This document shows, in pieces, positions 1 through 7,916 of a DNA stretch of 54,097 nt (within the stretch, counting starts at the first letter, position 1; every line of letters begins with the position of its first letter). The translations under genes and the position numbers were made by a program. Where the stretch lies: assembly GCA_015233155.1 (NCBI GenBank), contig JADFYG010000006.1, positions 36,490-90,586 on the forward strand, in the 5' to 3' direction. The notes below the pieces were generated by a model that worked only from the letters and a program-made list of their open reading frames with translations, was not told the origin of the DNA and did no database searches. Source of the DNA: Candidatus Rifleibacteriota bacterium. Its GTDB lineage: Bacteria > Muiribacteriota > Ozemobacteria > Ozemobacterales > Ozemobacteraceae.

Positions 1-1671
1 GTGGGCGGAACCGGGGCAACGGGTGCAACCGGAGCAGTAGGTGCGACCGGGACAACAGGCGCAACCGGAGCAGTGGGTGCAACCGGAACAACCGGGACAA
101 CCGGGACAACCGGCGTAACCGGAGCAGTTGGCGCAACCGGTGCAACTGGGGCAACCGGCATCAGCATAGTCTGGAAAGGCACGCTGACCGCGAATCCGCC
201 TTCGCCCGAGCTCAACTGGGCCTACTACAATTCGACAGATAAATGTTCATACATTTTCGACGGAACGAACTGGGTTATTCTCGCGAAGGACGGAACTGCT
301 GGTGCTAATGGAGCACCTGGTGTCGACTCGACCGCTCCAGTAATTTCGGGTGTTATCAACCAGGGAAGCATGGGCACAACCTGGGGAGCAGCCTGGACGA
401 CGAACGAAGACAGCATGTCCCAGATCGTATATGGGCCGACATCGGCCTATGGTGCGACCACGACGCTCGATGTCAATTACACCAAGAGCCATCGGATTAT
501 TTCTTTACCCGGTCTAACACTCGGAACGACGATTCATTATGCAGTCATCTCTAAAGACGCGGCCAATAACCAGGCACAATCGGCTGACCAGACTATTACT
601 GCAACCACCATTCCAAAAATGGGAGCCGGGCAGAATCAAGGCTACGCCGTCTTCAATATCGGCCAGGCATGGGCATGGGGATATAATGGGAACTATCAAC
701 TGGGAGATAACACCAACATTCAGAGACTCACTCCAGTTCAAGTCAGTAATCTCCCATCCGGCGTCACTGCAATCGTCGGCGGAGCCAACAACGGATACGC
801 ACTGAAGAGTGACGGGTCGGTAGTTGCATGGGGTTACAACGGAAGCGGACAAATTGGCGACAACACCACCACCCAGCGTTCCGTTCCCGTTCAAGTCAGC
901 GGTTTGACCTCCGGTGTTACCGCCATTGCTGCCGCCTATGACAGCGCGTATGCTCTGAAGAGCGATGGGTCTGTTGTTGCGTGGGGTAACAATGGAAACG
1001 GACAACTTGGGAATGGAACCACTACACAATCGCTCGTTCCCGTCCAGGTCACCGGTCTCACTTCCGGAGTCACAGCCATAGCAGCCGTCTATAATAGTGG
1101 GTATGCACTGAAGAGTGATGGAACCGTAGTGGCCTGGGGCTACAACGGAAATGGACAGTTGGGCAACGGAAGCACCACTCAATCGCTCATACCAGTTACA
1201 GTCACTGGTCTTTCCAACGTTAAAGCCATTGCGGGTGGAAATTCTTTTGGGTTGGCGTTAAAGAACGACGGCTCCGTAGTTGCCTGGGGAAGCAATGGCA
1301 ATGGGCAACTGGGCGACAACTCAACCACTCAACGGCTTACCTTTGTTCAGGTCAGCGGCCTGACCTCCGGCGTTACCGCCATCTCTGGCGGTGGAAACTT
1401 TTCATTTGCATTGAAGAGCGACGGGTCGGTCGTTGCCTGGGGAAATAATGGCAACTATCAGCTTGGCGATACCACCACTACCCAGCGACTCACTCCCGTT
1501 CAGGTCAGCGGCCTCACCTCTGGCGTGAGTGCCATCTGGGCTGGATACGTGACGGGGTATGCTCTGAAAAGTGACGGCACGATGGTGGCATGGGGATACG
1601 GCGGCAATGGCCAAATTGGCGATAACACCTCGTCCTACAGGGATTCCCCCGTTCCGGTACTCTTCCCCTGA
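1..1671 (+). CDS. Collagen-triplet / RCC1-repeat surface or secreted protein (5' partial)
   Basis: The reading frame is open from the first base, so the true start probably lies outside the window; the GTG at base 1 is only the first codon seen. Residues 1-53 are Gly-X-Y triplets dominated by GAT/GTT, as in bacterial collagen-like proteins. A short spacer with one more collagen-like patch (about 97-105) leads to an Ig/FnIII-like module (about 110-200, beginning STAPVIS). From about residue 205 to the end there are seven RCC1-type blades with the signature AWGxNGxxQLGD and [12 protein letters not shown], enough for a seven-bladed beta-propeller. No catalytic motif is visible. Inference: an exported adhesion or matrix protein. 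The frame ends just before a strong terminator. The repetitive coding produces long antisense frames that are not genes. Confidence 0.85.
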   Translation: MGGTGATGATGAVGATGTTGATGAVGATGTTGTTGTTGVTGAVGATGATGATGISIVWKGTLTANPPSPELNWAYYNSTDKCSYIFDGTNWVILAKDGTAGANGAPGVDSTAPVISGVINQGSMGTTWGAAWTTNEDSMSQIVYGPTSAYGATTTLDVNYTKSHRIISLPGLTLGTTIHYAVISKDAANNQAQSADQTITATTIPKMGAGQNQGYAVFNIGQAWAWGYNGNYQLGDNTNIQRLTPVQVSNLPSGVTAIVGGANNGYALKSDGSVVAWGYNGSGQIGDNTTTQRSVPVQVSGLTSGVTAIAAAYDSAYALKSDGSVVAWGNNGNGQLGNGTTTQSLVPVQVTGLTSGVTAIAAVYNSGYALKSDGTVVAWGYNGNGQLGNGSTTQSLIPVTVTGLSNVKAIAGGNSFGLALKNDGSVVAWGSNGNGQLGDNSTTQRLTFVQVSGLTSGVTAISGGGNFSFALKSDGSVVAWGNNGNYQLGDTTTTQRLTPVQVSGLTSGVSAIWAGYVTGYALKSDGTMVAWGYGGNGQIGDNTSSYRDSPVPVLFP

Positions 1672-1733
1672 CCTGAAAGTATTCGCCGCGAGGATGGCCT
1701 CCTTCCTTGCGGCGGTGTGATTCCGTGACAAAC

Positions 1734-1768
1734 AACCCCGTGACCGGAAAAGACCGGTCGCGGGGTTT
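1734..1768 (+). terminator. Intrinsic terminator after the RCC1-repeat gene
   Basis: Arms 1734-1747 and 1754-1767 pair over 14 positions with one G:T wobble around the loop AAAAGA, and a short T run follows. A second, weaker hairpin (1684-1694 with 1704-1714) lies between it and the stop codon. Confidence 0.7.
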
Positions 1769-1843
1769 CATTCAATCGGGAACGCCTGCCAATTTGTTGA
1801 ACCAACTCTGCCTGTGGATGCAAGCTGCTTTGTCAGTGCGAAC

Positions 1844-1966
1844 GTTCTGTGGTAGGGCGTGACCGCCGGGCGCGCCGCTTTGTGCTTCGGCGTGCCCGGC
1901 GGTCACGCCCTACCACATCTTAGTTACGCCCTTGCGGGCACTTCGTTGAGTCGAGAGCCGTGTTAT
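1844..1966. repeat. Long palindromic intergenic repeat, copy 1
   Basis: A near-perfect palindrome (1850-1915; GTGGTAGGGCGTGACCGCC ... GGCGGTCACGCCCTACCAC) has a left tag GTTCTGTGG and a right tag GTCGAGAGCCGTGTTAT ending at 1966. The same core and both tags recur at 7218-7322. A diverged core with a TGTCGAGA tag is at 45868-45954. The element lies in the 546-base gap before the ECF sigma operon; the rest of that gap holds a terminator and a possible leader frame. Confidence 0.8.
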
Positions 1967-2023
1967 TGTTTATATGCTTGCCCTGTTTCTTTGCAGCGCA
2001 TTGGGACAGGACAGGAGGTATTT

Positions 2024-2086
2024 GTGGTATTATACCTATCCGGGAAAGTTCTTGATGCAGGGCCGATCCGGTTGATGGTTCGGTGA
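2024..2086 (+). other. Possible 20-residue leader frame upstream of the sigma operon
   Basis: A GTG codon 6 bases after a strong AGGAGG-type ribosome site (2012-2018) opens a 20-codon frame that ends at 2086, 130 bases before the ECF sigma gene. No family is recognised and the encoded peptide has no clear signal. It may be translated or may be chance. Confidence 0.2.
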
Positions 2087-2218
2087 GTGCATACAAACAT
2101 TTTTTGATTGGTATTATCGGATGAGAAGATGGAAATAATTGGATTACAATTCGGTGTTTCTTTTCGTCTATCTATATGGGAAGAAGAAAAATCACGAATG
2201 CCGCGATGGATATACTGA

Positions 2219-2800
2219 ATGAATGCTGCAAGTTCCATGGGCAGTCGTGATGATGATTTGTCTCTGATAGAGGGGCTGAAATCCAGAGAACCTCATGCTT
2301 TCGAAATATTTGTAGAAACTTTCGGTCCGGCCATTTTTCGATTTTCGCGTCTTAAGCTTGGCGATGCCGCCGCAGCAGAAGATGCATCGCAGGAGATTTT
2401 TCTGAAGGCTTTTATGAAAATCGATACTTTGAATTCTGAACGGCTTTTTCCGTGGGTGTTGAAAATAGCGCGGAATCACTGCTTCGATATTCTCCGCAAA
2501 AGAATGAGGACTCCTGAAACACCGGTTGATTTTACTGCTGATGCAATTGATAGAGTTGGCGATGAAGCACTTACAGCAGAGGCAATAAATAGAACGAGCA
2601 ATGAAGCTATTCCGGAAATGCCGTCTATACTTCTTGGGCTGACCGGACAGGAACGTGAGATTGTCTTACTGAGAGTGATCGAAGAATTGGAGTATTGCGA
2701 TATAGCCCAGATCACCGGAATGGTCGAGGGCTCGATTCGAAATGCTTTTTCCAGGGCGATGCGTCGTCTCAGGGAAGGAGCGGAATCAGATGAAATGTGA
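2219..2800 (+). CDS. ECF-type RNA polymerase sigma factor
   Basis: A 193-residue protein with the two helical parts of a group IV sigma factor. Region 2 (about 15-95) holds DASQEIFLKAF and FPWVLKIARNHCFDILRKR, which fits -10 recognition and core binding. Region 4 (about 135-185) has LTGQEREIVLLRV and a helix-turn-helix SIRNAFSRAMRRLRE for the -35 element. It would direct core polymerase to stress or envelope genes. The next gene begins inside its last codons (11-base overlap) and encodes a membrane anti-sigma/FecR protein, so the two are very likely translated together. The ribosome site is weak; an in-frame ATG at 2237 is a possible alternative start. Confidence 0.93.
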   Translation: MNAASSMGSRDDDLSLIEGLKSREPHAFEIFVETFGPAIFRFSRLKLGDAAAAEDASQEIFLKAFMKIDTLNSERLFPWVLKIARNHCFDILRKRMRTPETPVDFTADAIDRVGDEALTAEAINRTSNEAIPEMPSILLGLTGQEREIVLLRVIEELEYCDIAQITGMVEGSIRNAFSRAMRRLREGAESDEM

Positions 2801-3821
2801 TTTTATCGACCGCCTTCTCGAACTGGGGGCCGTGGAATTCAAACGCGCCATTTCGAAAAAAGAAAATGCCGACCATATATCGACATGTAAGGTTTGCGCG
2901 AAAGCCGTAAAAGTCAGATCAGACATTGACGATGCTCTGACGGGATTAAGTCCGGACAAATCCGCTATCGGGCGAATAAAAGCCGGGTTAAAAGCGGAAT
3001 TGGCTAAATCGCCAAAACCTCTTAGACCGGAAAAGAGTTCATTTATATCTCCGTCCGGCATTATGGCAATAGTCCTGGCTGTTCTTGCCGTTGCAGGGAG
3101 CATCGTCGCACTGTTTTTACATAATTCGAGAGACGAGGGCACGGTCATTCGAAAACATGAGATTCCAGCTCATGATCTGGCATCCGCGACGAATATCGTG
3201 GGTAGAAACATGTTTTCTCCGAACCGACTCGTAAAATTACAGAAAAATGAAACATCCGTTCTAGAGCTCTCCGGAGGCAGGCAAGTAACGCTGTCCGGAG
3301 CTGGAAGTCTTCAGGTTTCCGATTCCGGGGATATCAGGATGCATGATGGAAAACTCAGAATGGCTTTTTCCCATTCCGCACTCGGTTACAAAATACTGCT
3401 TCCCACTGTCATTTTGGCTATTCGCGGAACGACTATCGAAATTGAATTTCTTGGAGAAACTCAAATTGTTAAGGTCATCGAAGGAACGATTGAGTGGATG
3501 GTTTCCGCATCGCAAGAGCGCGGAGAACTTCATACGGGAGAAGGAGTCCAGGTAAAAGATAATCGGGTTGAGGCTCTTGATAATTTGCAGACATTGACCA
3601 AAACCGCGAACGGGATAATTCCTGAGAAAGAGCAACCGGTTGCCTCTGGATTGCCGGGAGCTCATCGAACCGCCGAAGTTGTGCCGGAAATACGAGGCGC
3701 GCCCGCAGGTTCCGGAACATCTTTAATTGGTGACGGAGTAATCGCTTCATCCGCTTCCGGTGCCACAAAGACTGAGATACTGGACAATCATAAACTCGGG
3801 AGGCTTGACGATGGTTTCTGA
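2790..3821 (+). CDS. Membrane anti-sigma factor: zinc-finger (ZAS) N-terminus fused to periplasmic FecR domain
   Basis: The ATG at 2790 is chosen because GGAAGGAG ends 9 bases before it, giving 343 residues; an upstream in-frame codon at 2742 would bury the start deep in the sigma gene. The N-terminal part has the H-x3-C-x2-C motif HISTCKVC (about residues 28-35) typical of zinc anti-sigma domains. One membrane helix follows (about 88-110, IMAIVLAVLAVAGSIVALF). A FecR-like beta domain comes next (about 140-260) with LLPTVILAIRGTTIEIEF and IEGTIEW. The cytoplasmic half should hold the adjacent sigma factor and the periplasmic half should sense an envelope signal. The Ser/Gly-rich tail is low complexity. 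The combination of ZAS and FecR in one chain is read directly from the sequence; the signal sensed is unknown. Confidence 0.85.
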   Translation: MKCDFIDRLLELGAVEFKRAISKKENADHISTCKVCAKAVKVRSDIDDALTGLSPDKSAIGRIKAGLKAELAKSPKPLRPEKSSFISPSGIMAIVLAVLAVAGSIVALFLHNSRDEGTVIRKHEIPAHDLASATNIVGRNMFSPNRLVKLQKNETSVLELSGGRQVTLSGAGSLQVSDSGDIRMHDGKLRMAFSHSALGYKILLPTVILAIRGTTIEIEFLGETQIVKVIEGTIEWMVSASQERGELHTGEGVQVKDNRVEALDNLQTLTKTANGIIPEKEQPVASGLPGAHRTAEVVPEIRGAPAGSGTSLIGDGVIASSASGATKTEILDNHKLGRLDDGF

Positions 3822-4398
3822 TCGAAATGCTGGATTATTAGTAATAGTGATTGTAATTTTTATGTTCGGTTCGAATTTTATTGGAGTAGCGACGGCTGCT
3901 TCAAATGCTTCGCAGACAAATCGGACAGCTGCCCCGGCTGGAGCGAGAAATTTTATAAATAGGCCGATGTCGGGGGAAATGGTATTGATGATTTTCCAGA
4001 AGATTTATCTTATCGGAACATCAATGATTCAGGCGCAGGATAATGTAATTTTCAGGCTCAAAAAAATTAAGCCGATTAATGCTGTAAGAGTTAAGACACG
4101 AATATTGTCAGGACAAAATCAGATTCGATCATTGTTATATAGAGGATGCAAATATCAATTATTGCTGTCATCCACGAATTCCAAGCTCTCCGAAATCGAA
4201 GCAGCGAAACAAAGACTACCCGATTTGAAAAGGGAGTATCAGGACAACTGTACTCAGATAGAAGGACGCATCGGCAGCGGAACGGGCGACCTTTCTTCAT
4301 TAAGCTCTCTTTTCAGCGGGTCCGCCGATTTTTTCGATCCTCCCTCGGACATATCTTCAGCATCATTCCAGATGGAGAGTCTTGATGATGGTTTGTGA
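3811..4398 (+). CDS. Small exported or membrane-anchored protein of the sigma/FecR operon
   Basis: The ATG at 3811 follows GGGAGG (3798-3803) by 7 bases and overlaps the end of the FecR gene by 11 bases, giving 195 residues. A hydrophobic N-terminus (about 8-32, LLVIVIVIFMFGSNFIGVATAA) works as a signal peptide or anchor. The remainder is mostly helical with one Cys pair (CKYQ and DNCTQ) and an acidic Ser-rich tail ending LDDGL. No known family is recognised. Tight coupling to the sigma and anti-sigma genes suggests it belongs to the same signalling unit, perhaps as a periplasmic partner of the FecR domain; that is inference. Confidence 0.75.
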   Translation: MVSDRNAGLLVIVIVIFMFGSNFIGVATAASNASQTNRTAAPAGARNFINRPMSGEMVLMIFQKIYLIGTSMIQAQDNVIFRLKKIKPINAVRVKTRILSGQNQIRSLLYRGCKYQLLLSSTNSKLSEIEAAKQRLPDLKREYQDNCTQIEGRIGSGTGDLSSLSSLFSGSADFFDPPSDISSASFQMESLDDGL

Positions 4399-4554
4399 AA
4401 ATGCTAAAAATAGCGATTACAAAATTCTTTCTTATTTCGTCGTTGTAAGTTGAAAGGTTAAGATTTAGCATATAAAATGGATGTTCAGGAGTTCATTTAT
4501 TGGGGTTCTATATTGAGAGTTAATCTCAATAAAAATATTTAAAAGGAGTCAGGT

Positions 4555-5400
4555 ATGAATCTTTGTAAGGGTATTTTATTCACCAGTCTTGCCGTATTTA
4601 CGGCTTTTTCTCCGGTAATGGCGGAGGATCCGGCCGGTGATCAGACGATTGTTGCGTCTGATCCGGCGATTGTGGTTAAACCTCCGGTCGTCATACCACC
4701 TGATCAGGATGCCGGCAAGTTGGCCCCGGTTAAGATTTTCGTTACCATTGATGGAAAATTGGCGGATGGTGGGATCGTAGAAATTATAGATAATGTTGCC
4801 GATTCCAGTGGTGCTTTTGAACATGACGGTTTCGTCGTTGCCAGTGGTACAGCGAAAACCACTTTGAGAAAAGATCATAACTACCTGATCAAATACACTG
4901 AAGGGGATTTGAAGTTCAAGTCTGACGGTCCGGTATTTCTTGGTGAAACAACCGAAGCTGCGAGAATTAATATAGCCTATAACACGAAGGCAAAAAAATG
5001 GGCATTTGACTGGAAAAAATTTGGAGACAATGAGAAATGCTCTTTGTATATCGACATCAAGCGCTCCAATGGATCCGTGCCTCAGGATTACCACATCACT
5101 TTGCTCGATGACAGAAGAGTTGTTTTGCGGGATGTTTGGTTTGGAAAAGACGGCAAGTTCTCATTCCTCCTTCCGAAGCCCGATAAGGGTGAGAAGGCTG
5201 ACGTGTATTTCGCTCTTTTGACCTCCAATCACGGTCCGGATTTCAGATACAAATTTGCTGTTGGCGTGGAATCTAACAGGATCAGACATGAATTGGTTAT
5301 TCCGGCGGTTAAGGCTCCAGTCGCCACAGGCACACCGATCATCGGATCTGCTACCCCGGACGTAAAGAACGCAAAGCCCGCCAGCGGCGGAATCGACTGA
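4555..5400 (+). CDS. Secreted protein of unknown function
   Basis: A 281-residue protein whose first 23 residues (MNLCKGILFTSLAVFTAFSP..MA-ED) form a clear signal peptide. AAGGAG lies 7 bases ahead of the ATG. A Pro/Asp-rich linker leads to beta-rich sequence (about 55-265), possibly two Ig-like or carboxypeptidase-regulatory-like modules (VKIFVTIDGKLADGGIVEI; PQDYHITLLDDRRVVLRDVW). No catalytic motif is seen. It follows the sigma operon after a 156-base gap and ends at a strong terminator, so it may be a separate unit. The gap has a weak -35/-10-like pair (4450-4476) that I do not rely on. Confidence 0.75.
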   Translation: MNLCKGILFTSLAVFTAFSPVMAEDPAGDQTIVASDPAIVVKPPVVIPPDQDAGKLAPVKIFVTIDGKLADGGIVEIIDNVADSSGAFEHDGFVVASGTAKTTLRKDHNYLIKYTEGDLKFKSDGPVFLGETTEAARINIAYNTKAKKWAFDWKKFGDNEKCSLYIDIKRSNGSVPQDYHITLLDDRRVVLRDVWFGKDGKFSFLLPKPDKGEKADVYFALLTSNHGPDFRYKFAVGVESNRIRHELVIPAVKAPVATGTPIIGSATPDVKNAKPASGGID

Positions 5401-5415
5401 TTATTTCTTGAATTA

Positions 5416-5449
5416 AGTCAGCCCCGGGCATCCGGGGCTGACTTTTTTT
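5416..5449 (+). terminator. Strong intrinsic terminator
   Basis: A perfect 12-bp stem (5416-5427 with 5432-5443), the loop GCAT and a run of seven T. It closes the unit ending with the secreted protein gene. Confidence 0.9.
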
Positions 5450-5466
5450 ACAATGACTTTCATCAA

Positions 5467-6522
5467 ATGAAAATACAAGTTCGCATTATTGCAGGTGATT
5501 TTAAAAAAATCCTGCTCATGATTTTCTTGCTTCTTTGTGCGGTATTGGCTCCGATTTCTGTAGAAGCGGCCAACGATCCGATCAGTGATACCCGCCTTAT
5601 CATTCTTGCGGCTCGAAGATTTATCGATCTTGATACAAATGAGGATGGCGTGCTTGATTCCAGCGAAAGAGCAGCGATAATAAGCACTGAGGCCAGAAGG
5701 GTGTTTGATACATTAGATCAAAACAAGGATGGGGTAGTTACACGATTAGAGTTCAGCAAAGGGGTGGAAGGCAAATTTTTTCCGACTTCGGCGATGTTTT
5801 CTCACATTTATTCATCATTTCAGAGAAGATTTTCCATTACCCGCGCAAGCGAGCTGGATGTGGGAAAAATATCCAAAGTGGCGGGATCGGTCGTCGGTGA
5901 AAAGCTTTTAAAGACGTTCGATCTGAATGCCGATGGTCGATTATCAGAGCTTGAAGGGGTTCTGATGGAGATTTTTTTAGTTTCACTTTTGAAGGGAAAT
6001 GAGTTGTCAGATAAAACAGATTCAATGATTTCCCAGTCGAACCTTTCTTTCGAAGTATCGAGAGCGCAACGAGTTCTTTATCTACTATTGGATGCTGATT
6101 CCGATGGTAAAATATCTGAAGCTGAATTTGGCGCTTTGTCTTCTGAATCAAGAATTGAGCTTATCCATGAGCTCAATGATTTATACTCAAAATCAAATTT
6201 TATCAATAAGGCCACCGAAAGGAGTTCAATTATAAACGCCAATTTGGCAGCGACTGCGACTTCAAAAATAAACGCCGGAACATCATCCGGGAATCCTGGG
6301 GTAGCCTCAACTTCTCTCGTGGATTCCCGAATCAGGGGATCTGGAGTGGCATCGACTTCTCATGTCGTTTCTCGAATAGATAATTCCGGTGTAACTTCGA
6401 TTCAGCGCACACCTGCCAAAAAATTAGACTATTTATTTCTATCTCCGCGTCAAAAAAATACGACTACAACAGAGCCCTCTAAATTGGAATGGCGTTATAC
6501 AATCGAAAAGATTCTCTGGTGA
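5467..6522 (+). CDS. Secreted calcium-binding protein with four EF-hands
   Basis: A 351-residue protein with a long signal peptide (hydrophobic core about 15-31, cleavage near VEA-AND). Four loops match the EF-hand pattern D-x-[DN]-x-[DN]-G: DTNEDGVLDSSE (about 57-68), DQNKDGVVTRLE (about 85-96), DLNADGRLSELE (about 157-168) and DADSDGKISEAE (about 215-226). It should bind calcium outside the cytoplasm. The C-terminal 100 residues are Ser/Thr-rich with short repeats around GVASTS and are probably disordered. It starts 18 bases after a terminator and no good ribosome site is visible; an internal ATG at 5518 would still leave a signal peptide. Its 3' end faces the pseudopilin genes. Confidence 0.8.
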   Translation: MKIQVRIIAGDFKKILLMIFLLLCAVLAPISVEAANDPISDTRLIILAARRFIDLDTNEDGVLDSSERAAIISTEARRVFDTLDQNKDGVVTRLEFSKGVEGKFFPTSAMFSHIYSSFQRRFSITRASELDVGKISKVAGSVVGEKLLKTFDLNADGRLSELEGVLMEIFLVSLLKGNELSDKTDSMISQSNLSFEVSRAQRVLYLLLDADSDGKISEAEFGALSSESRIELIHELNDLYSKSNFINKATERSSIINANLAATATSKINAGTSSGNPGVASTSLVDSRIRGSGVASTSHVVSRIDNSGVTSIQRTPAKKLDYLFLSPRQKNTTTTEPSKLEWRYTIEKILW

Positions 6523-6549
6523 AATTGTTGCGTCAGTATGGAAGCTGAT

Positions 6550-7476
6550 CTATTCAGAGCAGATCGACTGCAGTTCGCTATTAAATCGGACCGGGAAAAG
6601 CATGAAATTATATTCCTGTCTCACATATTTTATTCCGGCCGCGTTGCTTTTGGGGCTTTCGATAGTGATGGCAAATTTTCCCCAGCATCGTGTAACTTTT
6701 CCGTCTGACGGCGCGTTCGGAACTGTAGTGTCAGGTGGTTCAGGGGGATAACTTCTTACCAGTGCATCCGGCGTCAGAACTTGCCAGTAAAAAGCGAACG
6801 AAGCCACTCTTCCCTTGGCCATCGCAATTACGTGACCATCATAGTTTCTCGTGAGCGATTTTTCATCTTTGTTATAGGAATATTCAACTTTTTTTAAATC
6901 AGTATCGAGAATAGTGAAGGAAAAAAGATCGGGTGGATTCCCAATCGCAGCCATTTTAGCCTGGCTGAATTTATCGGGAAAATTGCCGGGAACAGATCCC
7001 CGATTGACCAAACGTTCGAAATCGCGGCTCAGTTGCGACATAAGTAATGAGGCTTCTCCGGCACAGACGACACTTTCCTCCTGCTTGGTGAAATTGCCCA
7101 TAACAGTTGTCATCAGGTTCATTACGCCAGTTAGAAACAGCCCCAGGACCAAGACCACCACAACAGTTTCAATGAGGCTGAAGCCTCGGCGCATATGCGA
7201 GGGCAATCGCTTTAAAAGTTCTGTGGTAGGGCGCGACCGCCGGGCGCGCCGCTTTGCGCTTCGGCGTGCCCGGCGGTCACGCCCTACCTTAGTCATAGTT
7301 ATTGTGTCGAGAGCCGTGTTATAGACCATTCCTGAGTTTTTAATGCGTTTGCCTCGGCGAATATGTGTTGATGTAGAATTTATGGAAAATATCCTGAGAC
7401 ATTTTCGCGGTGAAAAATTTGGCAAAATATAATTTATAACGTTATAAATAAAGGCATGTATTCTTGAAATACTCAT
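6550..7476 (-). CDS. Minor pseudopilin, GspJ/PilW-like, with an unusual inserted N-terminus
   Basis: The core from residue 95 is a class III signal sequence, MRRG/FSLIETVVVVLVLG, with Gly before the cut and Glu at +5. An alpha1 helix and a beta-rich globular part like GspJ (VEYSYNKDEKSLTRN) follow. It would cap or prime a type II secretion or type IV pilus fibre. The frame opens at 7476 with ATGA overlapping the stop of the upstream pseudopilin gene, and GGAG lies 9 bases before. That start puts about 94 residues ahead of the leader, including RDRRARRSAKRRARRSR, which is translated repeat DNA. An ATG at 7194 would give a normal leader but has no ribosome site. A 14-bp direct repeat (7183-7196 and 7351-7364) brackets the extra 168 bp, consistent with an insertion. 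Confidence 0.8.
   Translation of the reverse strand: MSISRIHAFIYNVINYILPNFSPRKCLRIFSINSTSTHIRRGKRIKNSGMVYNTALDTITMTKVGRDRRARRSAKRRARRSRPTTELLKRLPSHMRRGFSLIETVVVVLVLGLFLTGVMNLMTTVMGNFTKQEESVVCAGEASLLMSQLSRDFERLVNRGSVPGNFPDKFSQAKMAAIGNPPDLFSFTILDTDLKKVEYSYNKDEKSLTRNYDGHVIAMAKGRVASFAFYWQVLTPDALVRSYPPEPPDTTVPNAPSDGKVTRCWGKFAITIESPKSNAAGIKYVRQEYNFMLFPVRFNSELQSICSE
7218..7322. repeat. Long palindromic repeat, copy 2, inside a pseudopilin reading frame
   Basis: It shares with copy 1 (1844-1966) the left tag GTTCTGTGGTAGGGCG, the palindromic core and the right tag GTCGAGAGCCGTGTTAT. The spacer between the core and the right tag is shorter here. It lies within a 168-bp segment flanked by a 14-bp direct repeat (13 of 14 identical), and the frame stays open through it on the minus strand. 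Confidence 0.8.
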
Positions 7477-7916
7477 GGTGAATACTCCATAAATACAGAG
7501 TATTTAACTTCATGCTTTATATCGTTTCCCCATTTCACGGAAACAGTGATCTTTTTCAAATAATCAGGAATCACTTCTTCAATGGAAATCGTTCTTTGAA
7601 ACTCGTCCGGGAGGGGGGATAAATACAAAAGAGTCGTGACATGGCCGCCTGTAAGCAGATCTCCTGTAAGGCACTTTCCGTTGTCTGTGCTGAGTATAGA
7701 TTTGCTGGTCATCGTAGCAATGTCGTTAAATGGCATACACATGATTTGATCGATAAGCTCTGCATTATAAGCGACCGCAAGTGTTTCCTCCCTGGAAATT
7801 CTCACTTGCCTGGTTCCTTTGGTCAAAAGGTCAAACGTCGGCAATAGAGCAACGGCGAGAATAAAGACTGAGAGAATAAGCTCAATCATTGTTACGCCAA
7901 ATCGACTGATTTTCAC
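7473..7916 (-). CDS. Minor pseudopilin, GspI/PilV-like
   Basis: A 147-residue protein beginning MKISRFG/VTMIELILSVFILAVALLPTFDLLTKG: a short leader with Gly at -1 and Glu at +5, then the hydrophobic alpha1 helix. It is the usual size for GspI/PilV. The GTG start overlaps the stop of the preceding K-like gene (GTGA) and its own stop overlaps the next start (ATGA), so the three pseudopilins form one coupled unit transcribed leftwards. It is expected to sit at the tip of a pilus or pseudopilus with the J- and K-like partners. Confidence 0.85.
   Translation of the reverse strand: MKISRFGVTMIELILSVFILAVALLPTFDLLTKGTRQVRISREETLAVAYNAELIDQIMCMPFNDIATMTSKSILSTDNGKCLTGDLLTGGHVTTLLYLSPLPDEFQRTISIEEVIPDYLKKITVSVKWGNDIKHEVKYSVFMEYSP

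Noticed and set aside
225..1182. Long minus-strand frames opposite the RCC1 gene
   Set aside because: They mirror the repetitive coding sequence and show no start signals or plausible protein features.
4455..4470. GG-N10-GC match (AGGTTAAGATTTAGCA) upstream of the secreted protein gene
   Set aside because: Only the GG and GC positions fit; the TGGCA and TTGC blocks are missing and no activator palindromes lie upstream.
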